DNA of 8,049 bases from Pseudomonadota bacterium (GTDB lineage Bacteria > Pseudomonadota > Gammaproteobacteria > Xanthomonadales > Rhodanobacteraceae). Positions 1-5,855 of the stretch are shown here, piece after piece. The stretch lies in NCBI GenBank assembly GCA_018241165.1, contig JAFEEK010000500.1, forward strand, positions 1 to 8,049. The letters run 5' to 3'. A model generated the notes under the pieces. The model was not told where the DNA came from. It worked only from the letters and a program-made list of their open reading frames with translations, and searched no databases. How positions within the stretch are numbered: position 1 is the first letter of the stretch; each line of letters opens with the position of its first letter. The translations under genes and the position numbers were made by a program.

Positions 1-594
1 CGCGCCGTCGGCGGCGCGCTCGCCGACCGCTACGGCGCGCGGCGCATGATGTACATCTCGTTCTCGGTGTGCATGGTCGGCTTGTTCCTGCTGTCGTATC
101 CGGCCACCCACTACGTCATCGAAGGCATCCGCGGACCGATCGCGTTCACGATCGCGCCGACCATGCTCGAGCGCGCGATCGTGCTGTTCCTGCTCGGCGT
201 GGTGATGGCGTTCGGCATGGCCGCGGTGTTCAAGCACATCCCGTCCTACTATCCGCAGCACGTCGGTGCGGTCGGCGGCGTGGTCGGCATGATCGGCGGC
301 CTCGGCGGCTTTTTCCTGCCGATCGCGTTCGGCGTGATGAACGATCTGGTCGGCATCTGGAGCAGTTGTTTCATGTTGCTGTTTGCGATTGCGCTGACCA
401 ACCTGCTGTGGATGCATTTCGCGATCCTGCGCATGAACCGGCAACTGCATCCGGAACTGGCAGGCGAAACCGACCTGCCGGAAATCATGGCGGTGCGCGA
501 CGCTGCATTGCGTGCGCAAGTGGCGGCGGAAGCGGCAAGCCGTGCCGCGCATGAAGCTGCCATGGCGGCGCGCAAGCTGGCCGGTGCGGGCTGA
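1..594 (+). CDS. narK: NarK-family nitrate/nitrite transporter, C-terminal part
   Basis: This is the C-terminal 197 codons of a major facilitator protein of the nitrate/nitrite porter (NNP) family; the start lies upstream of the window. An inner-membrane carrier of this family takes up nitrate and/or exchanges it for nitrite. The fragment opens with the MFS loop motif GGALADRYGARR. Four hydrophobic segments follow, at about residues 16-36, 58-78, 88-113 and 119-142. The glycine-rich stretch GAVGGVVGMIGGLGGFFLP (bases 265-321) matches the second NNP nitrate signature, and the preceding FKHIPSYYP is also typical. After the last helix comes an Ala/Arg/Glu-rich hydrophilic tail of about 50 residues, probably a cytoplasmic helix. 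The next gene starts at or just after the stop, so the two are likely cotranscribed. The family call is secure. Whether it is a NarK1-type symporter or a NarK2-type antiporter cannot be decided from this half. Confidence 0.9.
   Translation, partial: RAVGGALADRYGARRMMYISFSVCMVGLFLLSYPATHYVIEGIRGPIAFTIAPTMLERAIVLFLLGVVMAFGMAAVFKHIPSYYPQHVGAVGGVVGMIGGLGGFFLPIAFGVMNDLVGIWSSCFMLLFAIALTNLLWMHFAILRMNRQLHPELAGETDLPEIMAVRDAALRAQVAAEAASRAAHEAAMAARKLAGAG
265..321 (+). other. NNP-family glycine-rich nitrate signature in NarK
   Basis: These codons give GAVGGVVGMIGGLGGFFLP, with glycines spaced to allow tight helix packing. In characterised NNP transporters this C-half signature helix lines the substrate path. 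It is the main reason for calling the fragment NarK rather than a generic MFS protein. Confidence 0.8.
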
Positions 595-610
595 GCCAAG
601 CCACACGCCG

Positions 611-1570
611 GTGACGCACGTGGCCGAGCCTTCCGCGCGGCGTCGCCAGCTTGGCCGCTCGCGCGACTACACCGGCGCCGACCTGCCCGAGCGCCTGCGG
701 CGCTGGCATGCGCCGCGTGCGAATCGCTGGGTGCGCATCCTCGTCGATGCCGGCGCGCTGGACGTGGAGTGGCTCGGCGCCGATGGCATGACGGCCGAGC
801 GACTCCGGCCCGGTTGTTCGCGCTGGATCGAACCCGGCCTGCGCTGGCGCATTGCCGACAGCGATGCAGCGACGCGATTCCAGCTCGAAGTCCACGCCGA
901 CGAATCCACTCCCGCCGCCGCGCCGCAACCGCTGCGCGCGGTGCTCTTGGACGAAGCGCCATGCGCGCGGGTGGATGACACGGCCGCGTTCGCACGAATG
1001 CTGGCCAGTCTGGAACCAGGCATGCGCTGTCTGGTCCGCAGCGATTTCGATTTCGGCGATGCGCTGCGTGCAGCCATGCGCGCCGGCGGCGATACGCTGT
1101 GCTGGCATCCGCTGCAAGACGCTGACGGCCAGCGCGTCGCCCTGATCTCGCGCTCCGCGCAACCGATCGGCCTGCTCGAATACCTGGGCCGCGATCACGC
1201 CGTGATCGAAGCGGCGCTGGCCGGCGCCTTGCGTGGAAACATCGAACGCATGCGCTGGCTGCGCAACGTTTTGGCACGACACCTGTCGATCGAAGAAGAT
1301 GCGCTGTTTCCGGCGTATCTTGCCGCCGGCGGCAACGAAGGCTGGGTGCGCGGCCTGCGCAACGAGCATGACCGCCTGCGCCACGATATCAACCATCTGG
1401 ACGATCCGGTCGCGCAGCGCCGATTCCTGCTGTTGCTCGATGGCCACGACGAGAAAGAAGAACAGATCGTGTATCCGGACATTCTGATGCGCCTGGGTGG
1501 TGCCGCAAGGGAAATATCCCAGCGCATCATGTCGACGGGATCTACCGGCACCCAGCCTGCGAACGGATGA
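611..1570 (+). CDS. Hemerythrin HHE-domain protein with DUF2249-like and probable cupin N-terminal domains
   Basis: This is a soluble protein of about 319 residues with three apparent parts. Residues 15-97 look like the small DUF1971/TehB-N cupin: LPERLRRWH, then a PGCSRWIEPGLRW turn, then RFQLEVHAD. Residues 127-182 resemble DUF2249: LASLEPGMRCLV, then an acidic turn and WHPL. Residues 187-300 are a hemerythrin-like four-helix bundle whose ligand pattern is H196, H224-x3-E228, H253, H279-x3-E283. This matches the di-iron ligand set of YtfE/RIC/DnrN proteins. Hemerythrin proteins of this kind bind or respond to O2 or NO, or repair iron centres. Following narK so closely suggests a role in nitrogen-oxide metabolism, which is inference. 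The start is unsure: the frame is open back into narK, with GTG codons at 584, 611 and 620 and no clear ribosome site. I chose 611 as the first start after the narK stop. The hemerythrin part is firm; the other two domains are tentative. Confidence 0.8.
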   Translation: MTHVAEPSARRRQLGRSRDYTGADLPERLRRWHAPRANRWVRILVDAGALDVEWLGADGMTAERLRPGCSRWIEPGLRWRIADSDAATRFQLEVHADESTPAAAPQPLRAVLLDEAPCARVDDTAAFARMLASLEPGMRCLVRSDFDFGDALRAAMRAGGDTLCWHPLQDADGQRVALISRSAQPIGLLEYLGRDHAVIEAALAGALRGNIERMRWLRNVLARHLSIEEDALFPAYLAAGGNEGWVRGLRNEHDRLRHDINHLDDPVAQRRFLLLLDGHDEKEEQIVYPDILMRLGGAAREISQRIMSTGSTGTQPANG

Positions 1571-1612
1571 AGGTTTTGGACTCGCCTTTGCGTATCAGGT
1601 GGCAAGCCCATC

Positions 1613-1616
1613 GAGG
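1613..1616 (+). promoter_or_regulatory. Ribosome binding site of the propeller-protein gene
   Basis: GAGG, followed by AAAT, lies eight bases before the ATG at 1625. It is the clearest Shine-Dalgarno site on the + strand and fixes that start. The 54 bases between the preceding stop (1570) and this ATG show no convincing promoter: TTGGAC at 1576-1581 has no properly spaced -10 partner. Confidence 0.7.
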
Positions 1617-1624
1617 AAATACCC

Positions 1625-2695
1625 ATGTTGCACCTTTCTCGCACGATTCTGACCTTGCTCCTCGCCGTCCTGCCATTCGCGCAGGCGCGTGCCGACATCC
1701 TGATCGGCAGCTTTAGCGGCGACATCAATGTACGCCGCCCGATCCTGAGTTTTGCCGACGACGCCAATGGCGCTGCCGCGATACCGTTGCGCGTCATGGG
1801 TGGGCCAACCAGCGGCCTGATCGAACCGGTGGCGGGTGTGTACGAGCCAAACGAGAACGTGCTCTATGTCGGCGACTTCCGCGGGCAGTCGGTCAGTGCC
1901 TTTTCGACTTCCACCACCAATGGCGATCCCGCGCCACTGCGCGCCATCGGGCCGACCTACACCGGCCAGGTGCACGGCCTGACCGTGGATGCGGCGCACG
2001 ACGAACTGCTCGTCGTCAGCAGTTGCTGTTTCAAGGTTTTCGATCGCAACGCCAATGGCGATCCGTCCATGAAGCGCTACGTGCAATGGGGCGGCTTGTC
2101 CGGCAGCGTGACCCAGCAAAACTACCCTTCGAGCATCGTCTACATGCCGGCCACCGACGAAATCGCGGAAGCCGATACCGACAGCGCGTCGCCCTACACG
2201 CCCAAGGTCCTGGTGTTCAATCGCACCGACAGCGGCAATGTGGCGCCCAAGCGCATCATCAAGGGCGCGAGCACGCTGCTGGGCAACTATGCCGGCGCAC
2301 TTGCTTACGACGCGCCATCGCGCAAGCTGTTCGTCGGCGCCTACACCACCAATCCCGACCTCAGCCGCTCCGCGCGCATCGTGGTGTTCGACGACATGGC
2401 CAACGGCGATGTGGTGCCTCTGCGCACCATTTACGGTTCCATTGCCGGCCTGGAATTGCCCGCTACCAGTTTGATCGGTGGCCTCGCCATCGACCCGGAG
2501 CGGCAGCGCCTGATCGTTTCGATTTCCGACTACGCGGCGGCGGCCAACAACAAGATCCTCGTCTTTGCGCTCACCGCAAATGGTTATGCGGTGCCGTTGC
2601 AAGTGATCGCCGGCCCGCAGTCGAGCCTTCCGACCAGCCTTGGCGCACCGATCTGGATGTCGCGCGATCGCATCTTCCGCAACGGTTTCCAATAG
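1625..2695 (+). CDS. Secreted six-repeat beta-propeller-like protein
   Basis: A protein of 356 residues. It has a Sec signal peptide (MLHLSRTILTLLLAVLPF, cleavage likely after AQARA at about residue 23), so it should be periplasmic or exported. The mature part carries six copies of a motif, roughly VF-x3-ANGD-x2-P-x-R-x-I-x-G. They are centred near residues 48, 100, 145, 204, 260 and 320, spaced about 45-60 residues. Between copies lie strand-like segments such as LFVGAYTT and LIVSISDY. This layout fits a beta-propeller of the NHL/YncE/lactonase general type, perhaps six-bladed. No catalytic residues can be assigned and I do not know the function. There is an adjacent Cys pair at residues 134-135. 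The chain ends in RDRIFRNGFQ, which looks like a separate conserved tail. The gene is the last of the + strand block and meets the - strand block convergently. Start, export and repeats are well supported; the fold is inferred. Confidence 0.82.
   Translation: MLHLSRTILTLLLAVLPFAQARADILIGSFSGDINVRRPILSFADDANGAAAIPLRVMGGPTSGLIEPVAGVYEPNENVLYVGDFRGQSVSAFSTSTTNGDPAPLRAIGPTYTGQVHGLTVDAAHDELLVVSSCCFKVFDRNANGDPSMKRYVQWGGLSGSVTQQNYPSSIVYMPATDEIAEADTDSASPYTPKVLVFNRTDSGNVAPKRIIKGASTLLGNYAGALAYDAPSRKLFVGAYTTNPDLSRSARIVVFDDMANGDVVPLRTIYGSIAGLELPATSLIGGLAIDPERQRLIVSISDYAAAANNKILVFALTANGYAVPLQVIAGPQSSLPTSLGAPIWMSRDRIFRNGFQ
1739..2632 (+). repeat. Six degenerate protein repeats (ANGD-x2-P-x-R-x-I-x-G)
   Basis: The six copies include TNGDPAPLRAIGP (residue 98 on), ANGDPSMKRYVQWG (143 on), DSGNVAPKRIIKG (202 on), ANGDVVPLRTIYG (259 on) and ANGYAVPLQVIAG (318 on), with a diverged first copy ANGAAAIPLRVMGG (47 on). 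At DNA level the 12-mer caatggcgatcc occurs at 1918-1929 and again at 2053-2064. The units are diverged overall, so this is an old structural repeat rather than a recent tandem duplication. Confidence 0.75.
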
Positions 2696-2740
2696 TCGAA
2701 CGCGCGCCCGGAAAACAGGTGCGCCTGCCGGCGGCTCCGG
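2696..2740. other. Convergent intergenic gap
   Basis: This 45-base gap separates the + strand block from the - strand block. Apart from the left arm and most of the loop of the inverted repeat at 2722-2760, I see nothing in it. It marks the switch between two transcription units of unrelated function. Confidence 0.7.
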
Positions 2741-2760
2741 TCATGCCCGCTCGGCAGGCG
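2722..2760. terminator. Possible hairpin between convergent genes
   Basis: A perfect 9-base inverted repeat (cgcctgccg at 2722-2730, cggcaggcg at 2752-2760) encloses a 21-base loop. It lies between the converging stops and overlaps the last codons of the acyltransferase gene. There is no T-run on either side and the loop is large, so intrinsic termination is doubtful. The position alone would suit a bidirectional terminator or an mRNA 3' end. Confidence 0.3.
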
Positions 2761-3652
2761 AACCCGTTCGCGCCGTGCGATCGAGCAAGGCGGCCAGATC
2801 GGCATCCTTTTCCTGCCACAGGCCATTGAGCCAGCGCTGGAAGCGGACGCGGAATTCGCGGTCGTTCTGGTAGTCGCCTTGCGCCATTTCCGGCGGAATC
2901 GGGCGCTGGCGTACGCGCACGCGCACTTCGGGAATGCGGTCGGTGAGCAGGTCGGCCATCGTCGGCGTGCCGGCCGGATAGGCGATGCTGACGTCGAGGA
3001 TCGCGTGCAGCCCGTCGCCCATCGCGTTGAGCACGAACGCGACGCCGCCGGACTTCGGCTTGAGCAGGTGCCGGTAGGGCGATTTCTGCGCCGCGTGCTT
3101 GGTCGCGGTGAAGCGCGTGCCCTCGACGAAATTCATGATCGCCACCGGAATGGCGCGGAATTTTTCGCAGGCGCGCCGGGTGGCGGCGACGTCGCGGCCG
3201 GCGAGTGCCGGATTGCGCGCGATCTGCCTGGGCGTGTAGCGGCCCATGAACGGAAAATCCAGCGCCCACCACGCCAGTCCCAGCAGCGGCACCCAGAACA
3301 GTTGGCGCTTGAGGAAGAAGCGCAACAACGGGATGCGCCGGTTGAACATTTTCTGCAAAACGAGGATATCCACCCAGCTTCGGTGATTGGCAAGCACGAG
3401 GTAATGGCCGTCGATGCGCAGGTCCGCTTCGTCCTGCACCTGGAACCGCGTGTGCGTGAACGCATCGATCATCGCGTTGTTGACGCCGATCCAGCTTGCC
3501 GCAATGCCGGCCAGCACCGGGTTGGCCGCCACGCGCACGCACGCGAACGGCAGCACGGCCTTGATCAGCGCGATCGCGAACAGCGGCAGCACGTGCACCA
3601 GCGTGCTGATCGCAATCAGCAATGGCAACACGGTGAGGCGGATCAGGCGCAT
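2741..3652 (-). CDS. yihG: YihG-like 1-acylglycerol-3-phosphate acyltransferase (PlsC/LPLAT superfamily)
   Basis: An inner-membrane acyltransferase of 303 residues that should transfer an acyl chain to the sn-2 position of a lysophospholipid, probably lysophosphatidic acid, during phospholipid synthesis or remodelling. The acyltransferase HX4D motif is NHRSWVD (H90 to D95). The acceptor-site motif is FVEGTRFT (175-182), with Val in place of the usual Pro of FPEGTR, as in E. coli YihG. Other YihG-like stretches are FFLKRQLFWVPLLGLAWW (112-129), the nearby FMGRYT, GRDVAATRRACEKFR (152-166) and the C-terminal WLNGLWQEKD (274-283). Residues 7-37 form an N-terminal membrane segment. The ATG has no clear ribosome site. 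It follows the small conserved gene by 34 bases and ends the - strand run, so it may be cotranscribed. Family assignment is strong; acyl-chain preference cannot be read. Confidence 0.9.
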   Translation of the reverse strand: MRLIRLTVLPLLIAISTLVHVLPLFAIALIKAVLPFACVRVAANPVLAGIAASWIGVNNAMIDAFTHTRFQVQDEADLRIDGHYLVLANHRSWVDILVLQKMFNRRIPLLRFFLKRQLFWVPLLGLAWWALDFPFMGRYTPRQIARNPALAGRDVAATRRACEKFRAIPVAIMNFVEGTRFTATKHAAQKSPYRHLLKPKSGGVAFVLNAMGDGLHAILDVSIAYPAGTPTMADLLTDRIPEVRVRVRQRPIPPEMAQGDYQNDREFRVRFQRWLNGLWQEKDADLAALLDRTARTGSPAERA

Positions 3653-3686
3653 GGACGCCGATTGTGCGGCATCGCGACCGTGCGCG

Positions 3687-4103
3687 TCATCGTGCCTGCA
3701 ACTGCACCAGTTCGCCGGCGCGATCCACGGCGAGGAAACGCGCGACGTGCCCGCCCCTGATCTGCTCGACCATCATGCGTAACGGCTGCACGGCTTCGTC
3801 GGCGTTTGGCGCGTGCCCGCCGCGACCGGACATCGCGGCCACGAACACGATGTCCCAGTGCTGCCCGGTGCGTTCGGATTCGGCGCACAGCGCGAAGAAA
3901 TCCGCGATCTCGTCCACGAGTTTGTCCACGCACACCACCGGCGCCAGCGCGCCGCCTTCGCCGCGCTCGAACTGCGCGCGCTCGGCGGGCGTCGCGTCGC
4001 GCGGCAATTCGGCGGCGGCGAAGACCAGCAGCAGGCGCTGCGGTTCTGGCTCGGCGCGCGCGGCGGCAAGCAGGTCGGCGAAGTTTTGCATCGGCGGTGG
4101 CAT
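3687..4103 (-). CDS. Small conserved protein of the family labelled 'ribonucleotide reductase subunit alpha'
   Basis: An acidic, cytoplasmic protein of 138 residues with no signal peptide or membrane segment. Visible blocks are FADLLAAARAEPEPQRLLLVFAAAELP near the start (residues 8-34), a central GGALAPVVCVDKLVDEIADF, then WDIVFVAAMSGRGG, and a C-terminal MVEQIRGGHVARFLAVDRAGE. From memory, close relatives occur in Xanthomonas and Pseudomonas and are often named ribonucleotide reductase subunit alpha. Nothing here supports that activity: it is about a sixth the size of a real alpha subunit and lacks the catalytic cysteines and glycyl or thiyl radical motifs. The function is unknown. A second ATG four codons in (4091) gives MQNFADLL, which fits the family start better; neither has a clear ribosome site. 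It lies 62 bases after the transporter stop and 34 bases before the acyltransferase. Confidence 0.8.
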   Translation of the reverse strand: MPPPMQNFADLLAAARAEPEPQRLLLVFAAAELPRDATPAERAQFERGEGGALAPVVCVDKLVDEIADFFALCAESERTGQHWDIVFVAAMSGRGGHAPNADEAVQPLRMMVEQIRGGHVARFLAVDRAGELVQLQAR

Positions 4104-4120
4104 TGGCAGTGTCGGATGAT

Positions 4121-4141
4121 GGCCCGCGAGTTTAGCGGGTC
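4121..4141 (-). terminator. Weak hairpin between the transporter and the small conserved gene
   Basis: cccgc at 4123-4127 pairs with gcggg at 4135-4139 across a 7-base AT-rich loop, with one further G-C pair possible outside a G-T (4121/4141). It lies in the 62-base gap after the TehA-type gene. No T-run follows on the - strand, so if it acts at all it is more likely to attenuate or protect the mRNA 3' end than to terminate fully. Confidence 0.25.
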
Positions 4142-4165
4142 AGGCGCGGCGTGCGTTGATGTGGG

Positions 4166-5227
4166 TCAGGCGGGCGGCGCCAGCAACTCCCGTCGCAAGG
4201 CACGCAGTTGCCCGACGAACAACACCAGCCATGCCAGCAACCCCGCGCCGAACATGAAATGCGGCAACCAGCCGAGAAAGCCCAGGTCCATCGCCTGCAT
4301 CATGCGCAGCGTGGCCACCGCGTACATTCCCAGCGGGAACACCGCGCCCCAGTACATCGGATCGTAGGTGAACGGAAAGCGGCGGATGACGTGGCGCCAG
4401 ATCGCCAGCACCAGCAACATCGGAATCCACCACGTGCCGGTAGCCCAGTAGAACACGGTGAAGCCCTTGATGAACGGCAGCATCGAATCCAGGAATGGTG
4501 CGTGCGGGGTGTTGAGGATCAGCAGCGAACCGGCCAGCGTCGAGATCGCCATTGCGCCCATGTTGATCCAGTACGGCGGCGACAGGTCGGCCGGCGAAAA
4601 TTCGAAAAACGTGTAGCGGTAGAAGATCAGCGACATCATCCAGATGTAGAGCATGCCGCCCCACAGCCACATCGACAGGGCGAAAAAATTCAGTTCCACG
4701 CGCAATGGCTGGCCCACCTGCGCGGCGATCAGTGCGGCCAGCACGGCCATCGACTGCGTCGCCACCACCGCCAGCAGCCAGCCGCCATTGATGCCGCGAT
4801 CCAGGCTCGGCTTCGGTCGCTTGACGGTCAGCACGGTGAAGATGGTGTAGGTCAACCCGATCCAGGCGACAAGGCCCAGGACACCGAGCGCGGCGGCCAC
4901 GAACAAGTTGCCGCCAATGAGTAGCGATTGGCCGGCCAGGATCGAACATGCCGCGATGAAGGTGAAGAATCCCGGCGCGCGCAGATGATCGAACAGATCG
5001 TCGATGACGAGCCGGAAATGCCAGCACAGGCGCAACAGCGCCAGCACGCAGATGACCGCGAACAAGCCCCAGTTCAGCGCGAACAATCCCCATGCCAACC
5101 GCGGCAGGTCGAGCAGATGCGCTGCGAGCGACAGGATGCCGGTGGCCATGACCATGCTGAAGTAGCCCGGCGACATGGTCGTGACCGAATCGCGCAGGCG
5201 TTGCGGCAGGCTGGCTTGCGTCATCAT
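4166..5227 (-). CDS. TehA/SLAC1-family (TDT) anion or dicarboxylate transporter
   Basis: A polytopic inner-membrane protein of 353 residues from the chosen start, with about ten hydrophobic helices and little else. The N-terminal MSPGYFSMVMATGILS (residues 18-33) is the hallmark opening of the tellurite-resistance/dicarboxylate transporter family. INGGWLLAVVATQS (146-159) and the FSPADLSPPYWINMGAMAIS region (210-229) are further family blocks. Relatives include the E. coli TehA channel, yeast Mae1 malate permease and plant SLAC1 anion channels, so the likely cargo is a small anion or dicarboxylate. The substrate cannot be read from sequence and a tellurite role should not be assumed. The start is uncertain: consecutive ATGs at 5227 and 5224 place the family motif near the N-terminus, while an ATG at 5281 would add 18 hydrophilic residues. 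None has a good ribosome site. The gene is 97 bases after the molybdopterin-fold gene. Confidence 0.88.
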   Translation of the reverse strand: MMTQASLPQRLRDSVTTMSPGYFSMVMATGILSLAAHLLDLPRLAWGLFALNWGLFAVICVLALLRLCWHFRLVIDDLFDHLRAPGFFTFIAACSILAGQSLLIGGNLFVAAALGVLGLVAWIGLTYTIFTVLTVKRPKPSLDRGINGGWLLAVVATQSMAVLAALIAAQVGQPLRVELNFFALSMWLWGGMLYIWMMSLIFYRYTFFEFSPADLSPPYWINMGAMAISTLAGSLLILNTPHAPFLDSMLPFIKGFTVFYWATGTWWIPMLLVLAIWRHVIRRFPFTYDPMYWGAVFPLGMYAVATLRMMQAMDLGFLGWLPHFMFGAGLLAWLVLFVGQLRALRRELLAPPA

Positions 5228-5324
5228 GCGTATTCGAAAGTGTTGGATGGCATCGTCCGCGCGGTCGCCGGCTCTGTCCATGGCTTGGGTCAGACGGCGG
5301 CAGCGAGCTGCGCAATTCGCCCGG

Positions 5325-5855
5325 CTACTTCATCCGCACGATCTCGATGGCATCCAGATTGCGCACATGGCGCGGCCCGGTCTTGAGGTCCTTGCCGGAG
5401 ATCAGCAGCAACTGGCCCTCGCGCGGATCGAGCGGCTTGCCGTCTTTTTCCCAGGCCACGAGCACGTCCTTGCCGACGTCGGTGTTGTACAGCTCGTTCC
5501 ACGAAAATGTCACGACGTAACCGTCGGTGCCGCGCGCAACCATGACCATGCGCCGCGCATCCTTGTGCCCTTCGAGCTTGAGCCCGGCGGCGTCGATCAC
5601 GTCGGTCAGGCGCACGCCGCGATAGTTGTCGACCTTGCCGACGGTCGCGCCCGAGGCGCAGATAACATCGACCGGGCCGGTGTCGCGTGCGACCAGTTTC
5701 TTCAGCGCCGCCACGTCGAAGTCGCGCGGCGCAGTCACGGCGCCACTGACATGCACGGCGTAACTGGGCGTGGGAGCGGGAGCCGGTTCAGCGGCGTGCG
5801 CGCCGGCGCCGGACCAGAAGACAAACAACGCAAGCAGCAGCGAATACGGTTTCAT
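5325..5855 (-). CDS. Small exported protein with sulfite-oxidase-like molybdopterin-binding fold
   Basis: A protein of 176 residues. Residues 1-21 ([21 protein letters not shown]) form a Sec signal peptide without a twin-arginine motif, followed by a Pro/Ala linker. The mature region, about 33-176, resembles the oxidoreductase molybdopterin-binding domain (SUOX fold). It has an [20 protein letters not shown] opening, a single cysteine in DVICASGA (C66, the position expected for the molybdenum ligand), then [15 protein letters not shown] (78-92), a [14 protein letters not shown] block (109-122) and a C-terminal [14 protein letters not shown]. Full enzymes of this fold are much longer, so this is a minimal stand-alone domain and may not bind the cofactor. 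The start at 5855 is set by GGAGG (5866-5870) ten bases upstream and by an ATGA overlap with the ubiD stop. Function is unknown; a periplasmic redox or ligand-binding role is possible. Confidence 0.82.
   Translation of the reverse strand: MKPYSLLLALFVFWSGAGAHAAEPAPAPTPSYAVHVSGAVTAPRDFDVAALKKLVARDTGPVDVICASGATVGKVDNYRGVRLTDVIDAAGLKLEGHKDARRMVMVARGTDGYVVTFSWNELYNTDVGKDVLVAWEKDGKPLDPREGQLLLISGKDLKTGPRHVRNLDAIEIVRMK
5852..5855 (-). promoter_or_regulatory. ATGA stop/start overlap, ubiD to the molybdopterin-fold gene
   Basis: On the - strand the ATG (5855-5853) and the ubiD stop TGA (5854-5852) share two bases. Together with the strong ribosome site inside the end of ubiD, this indicates translational coupling and one transcript. 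Confidence 0.85.

Noticed and set aside
485..1447. Long - strand open frame of about 320 codons opposite narK and the hemerythrin gene
   Set aside because: It mirrors the GC-rich codon pattern of the real + strand genes, spans two of them, and its translation is low-complexity with no recognisable domain.
1571..1624. A promoter or an FNR/DNR-type box (TTGAT-N4-ATCAA) before the propeller gene
   Set aside because: TTGGAC at 1576-1581 has no -10 element at proper spacing, and no FNR-like palindrome is present here or in the other gaps.
1595..2692. Long - strand open frame of about 365 codons opposite the propeller gene
   Set aside because: The + strand frame has a signal peptide, a ribosome site and a coherent repeat. 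The antisense frame is a shadow of that repeat and GC bias.
2879..3760. + strand open frame of about 293 codons opposite the acyltransferase
   Set aside because: The - strand frame is an unmistakable YihG-like protein; the + frame is rich in Arg, His and Gln, as typical of antisense frames in GC-rich DNA.
4166..5227. A functional link between the TehA-family transporter and the TehB-N-like module of the hemerythrin protein (tellurite resistance pair)
   Set aside because: They lie on opposite strands in separate transcription units, and the cupin assignment is tentative. No TehB methyltransferase is present.
4140..5315. Alternative - strand frame of about 391 codons over the TehA-type gene
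   Set aside because: The overlapping frame with ten membrane helices and family motifs is the real one; this one lacks hydrophobic segments and family motifs.
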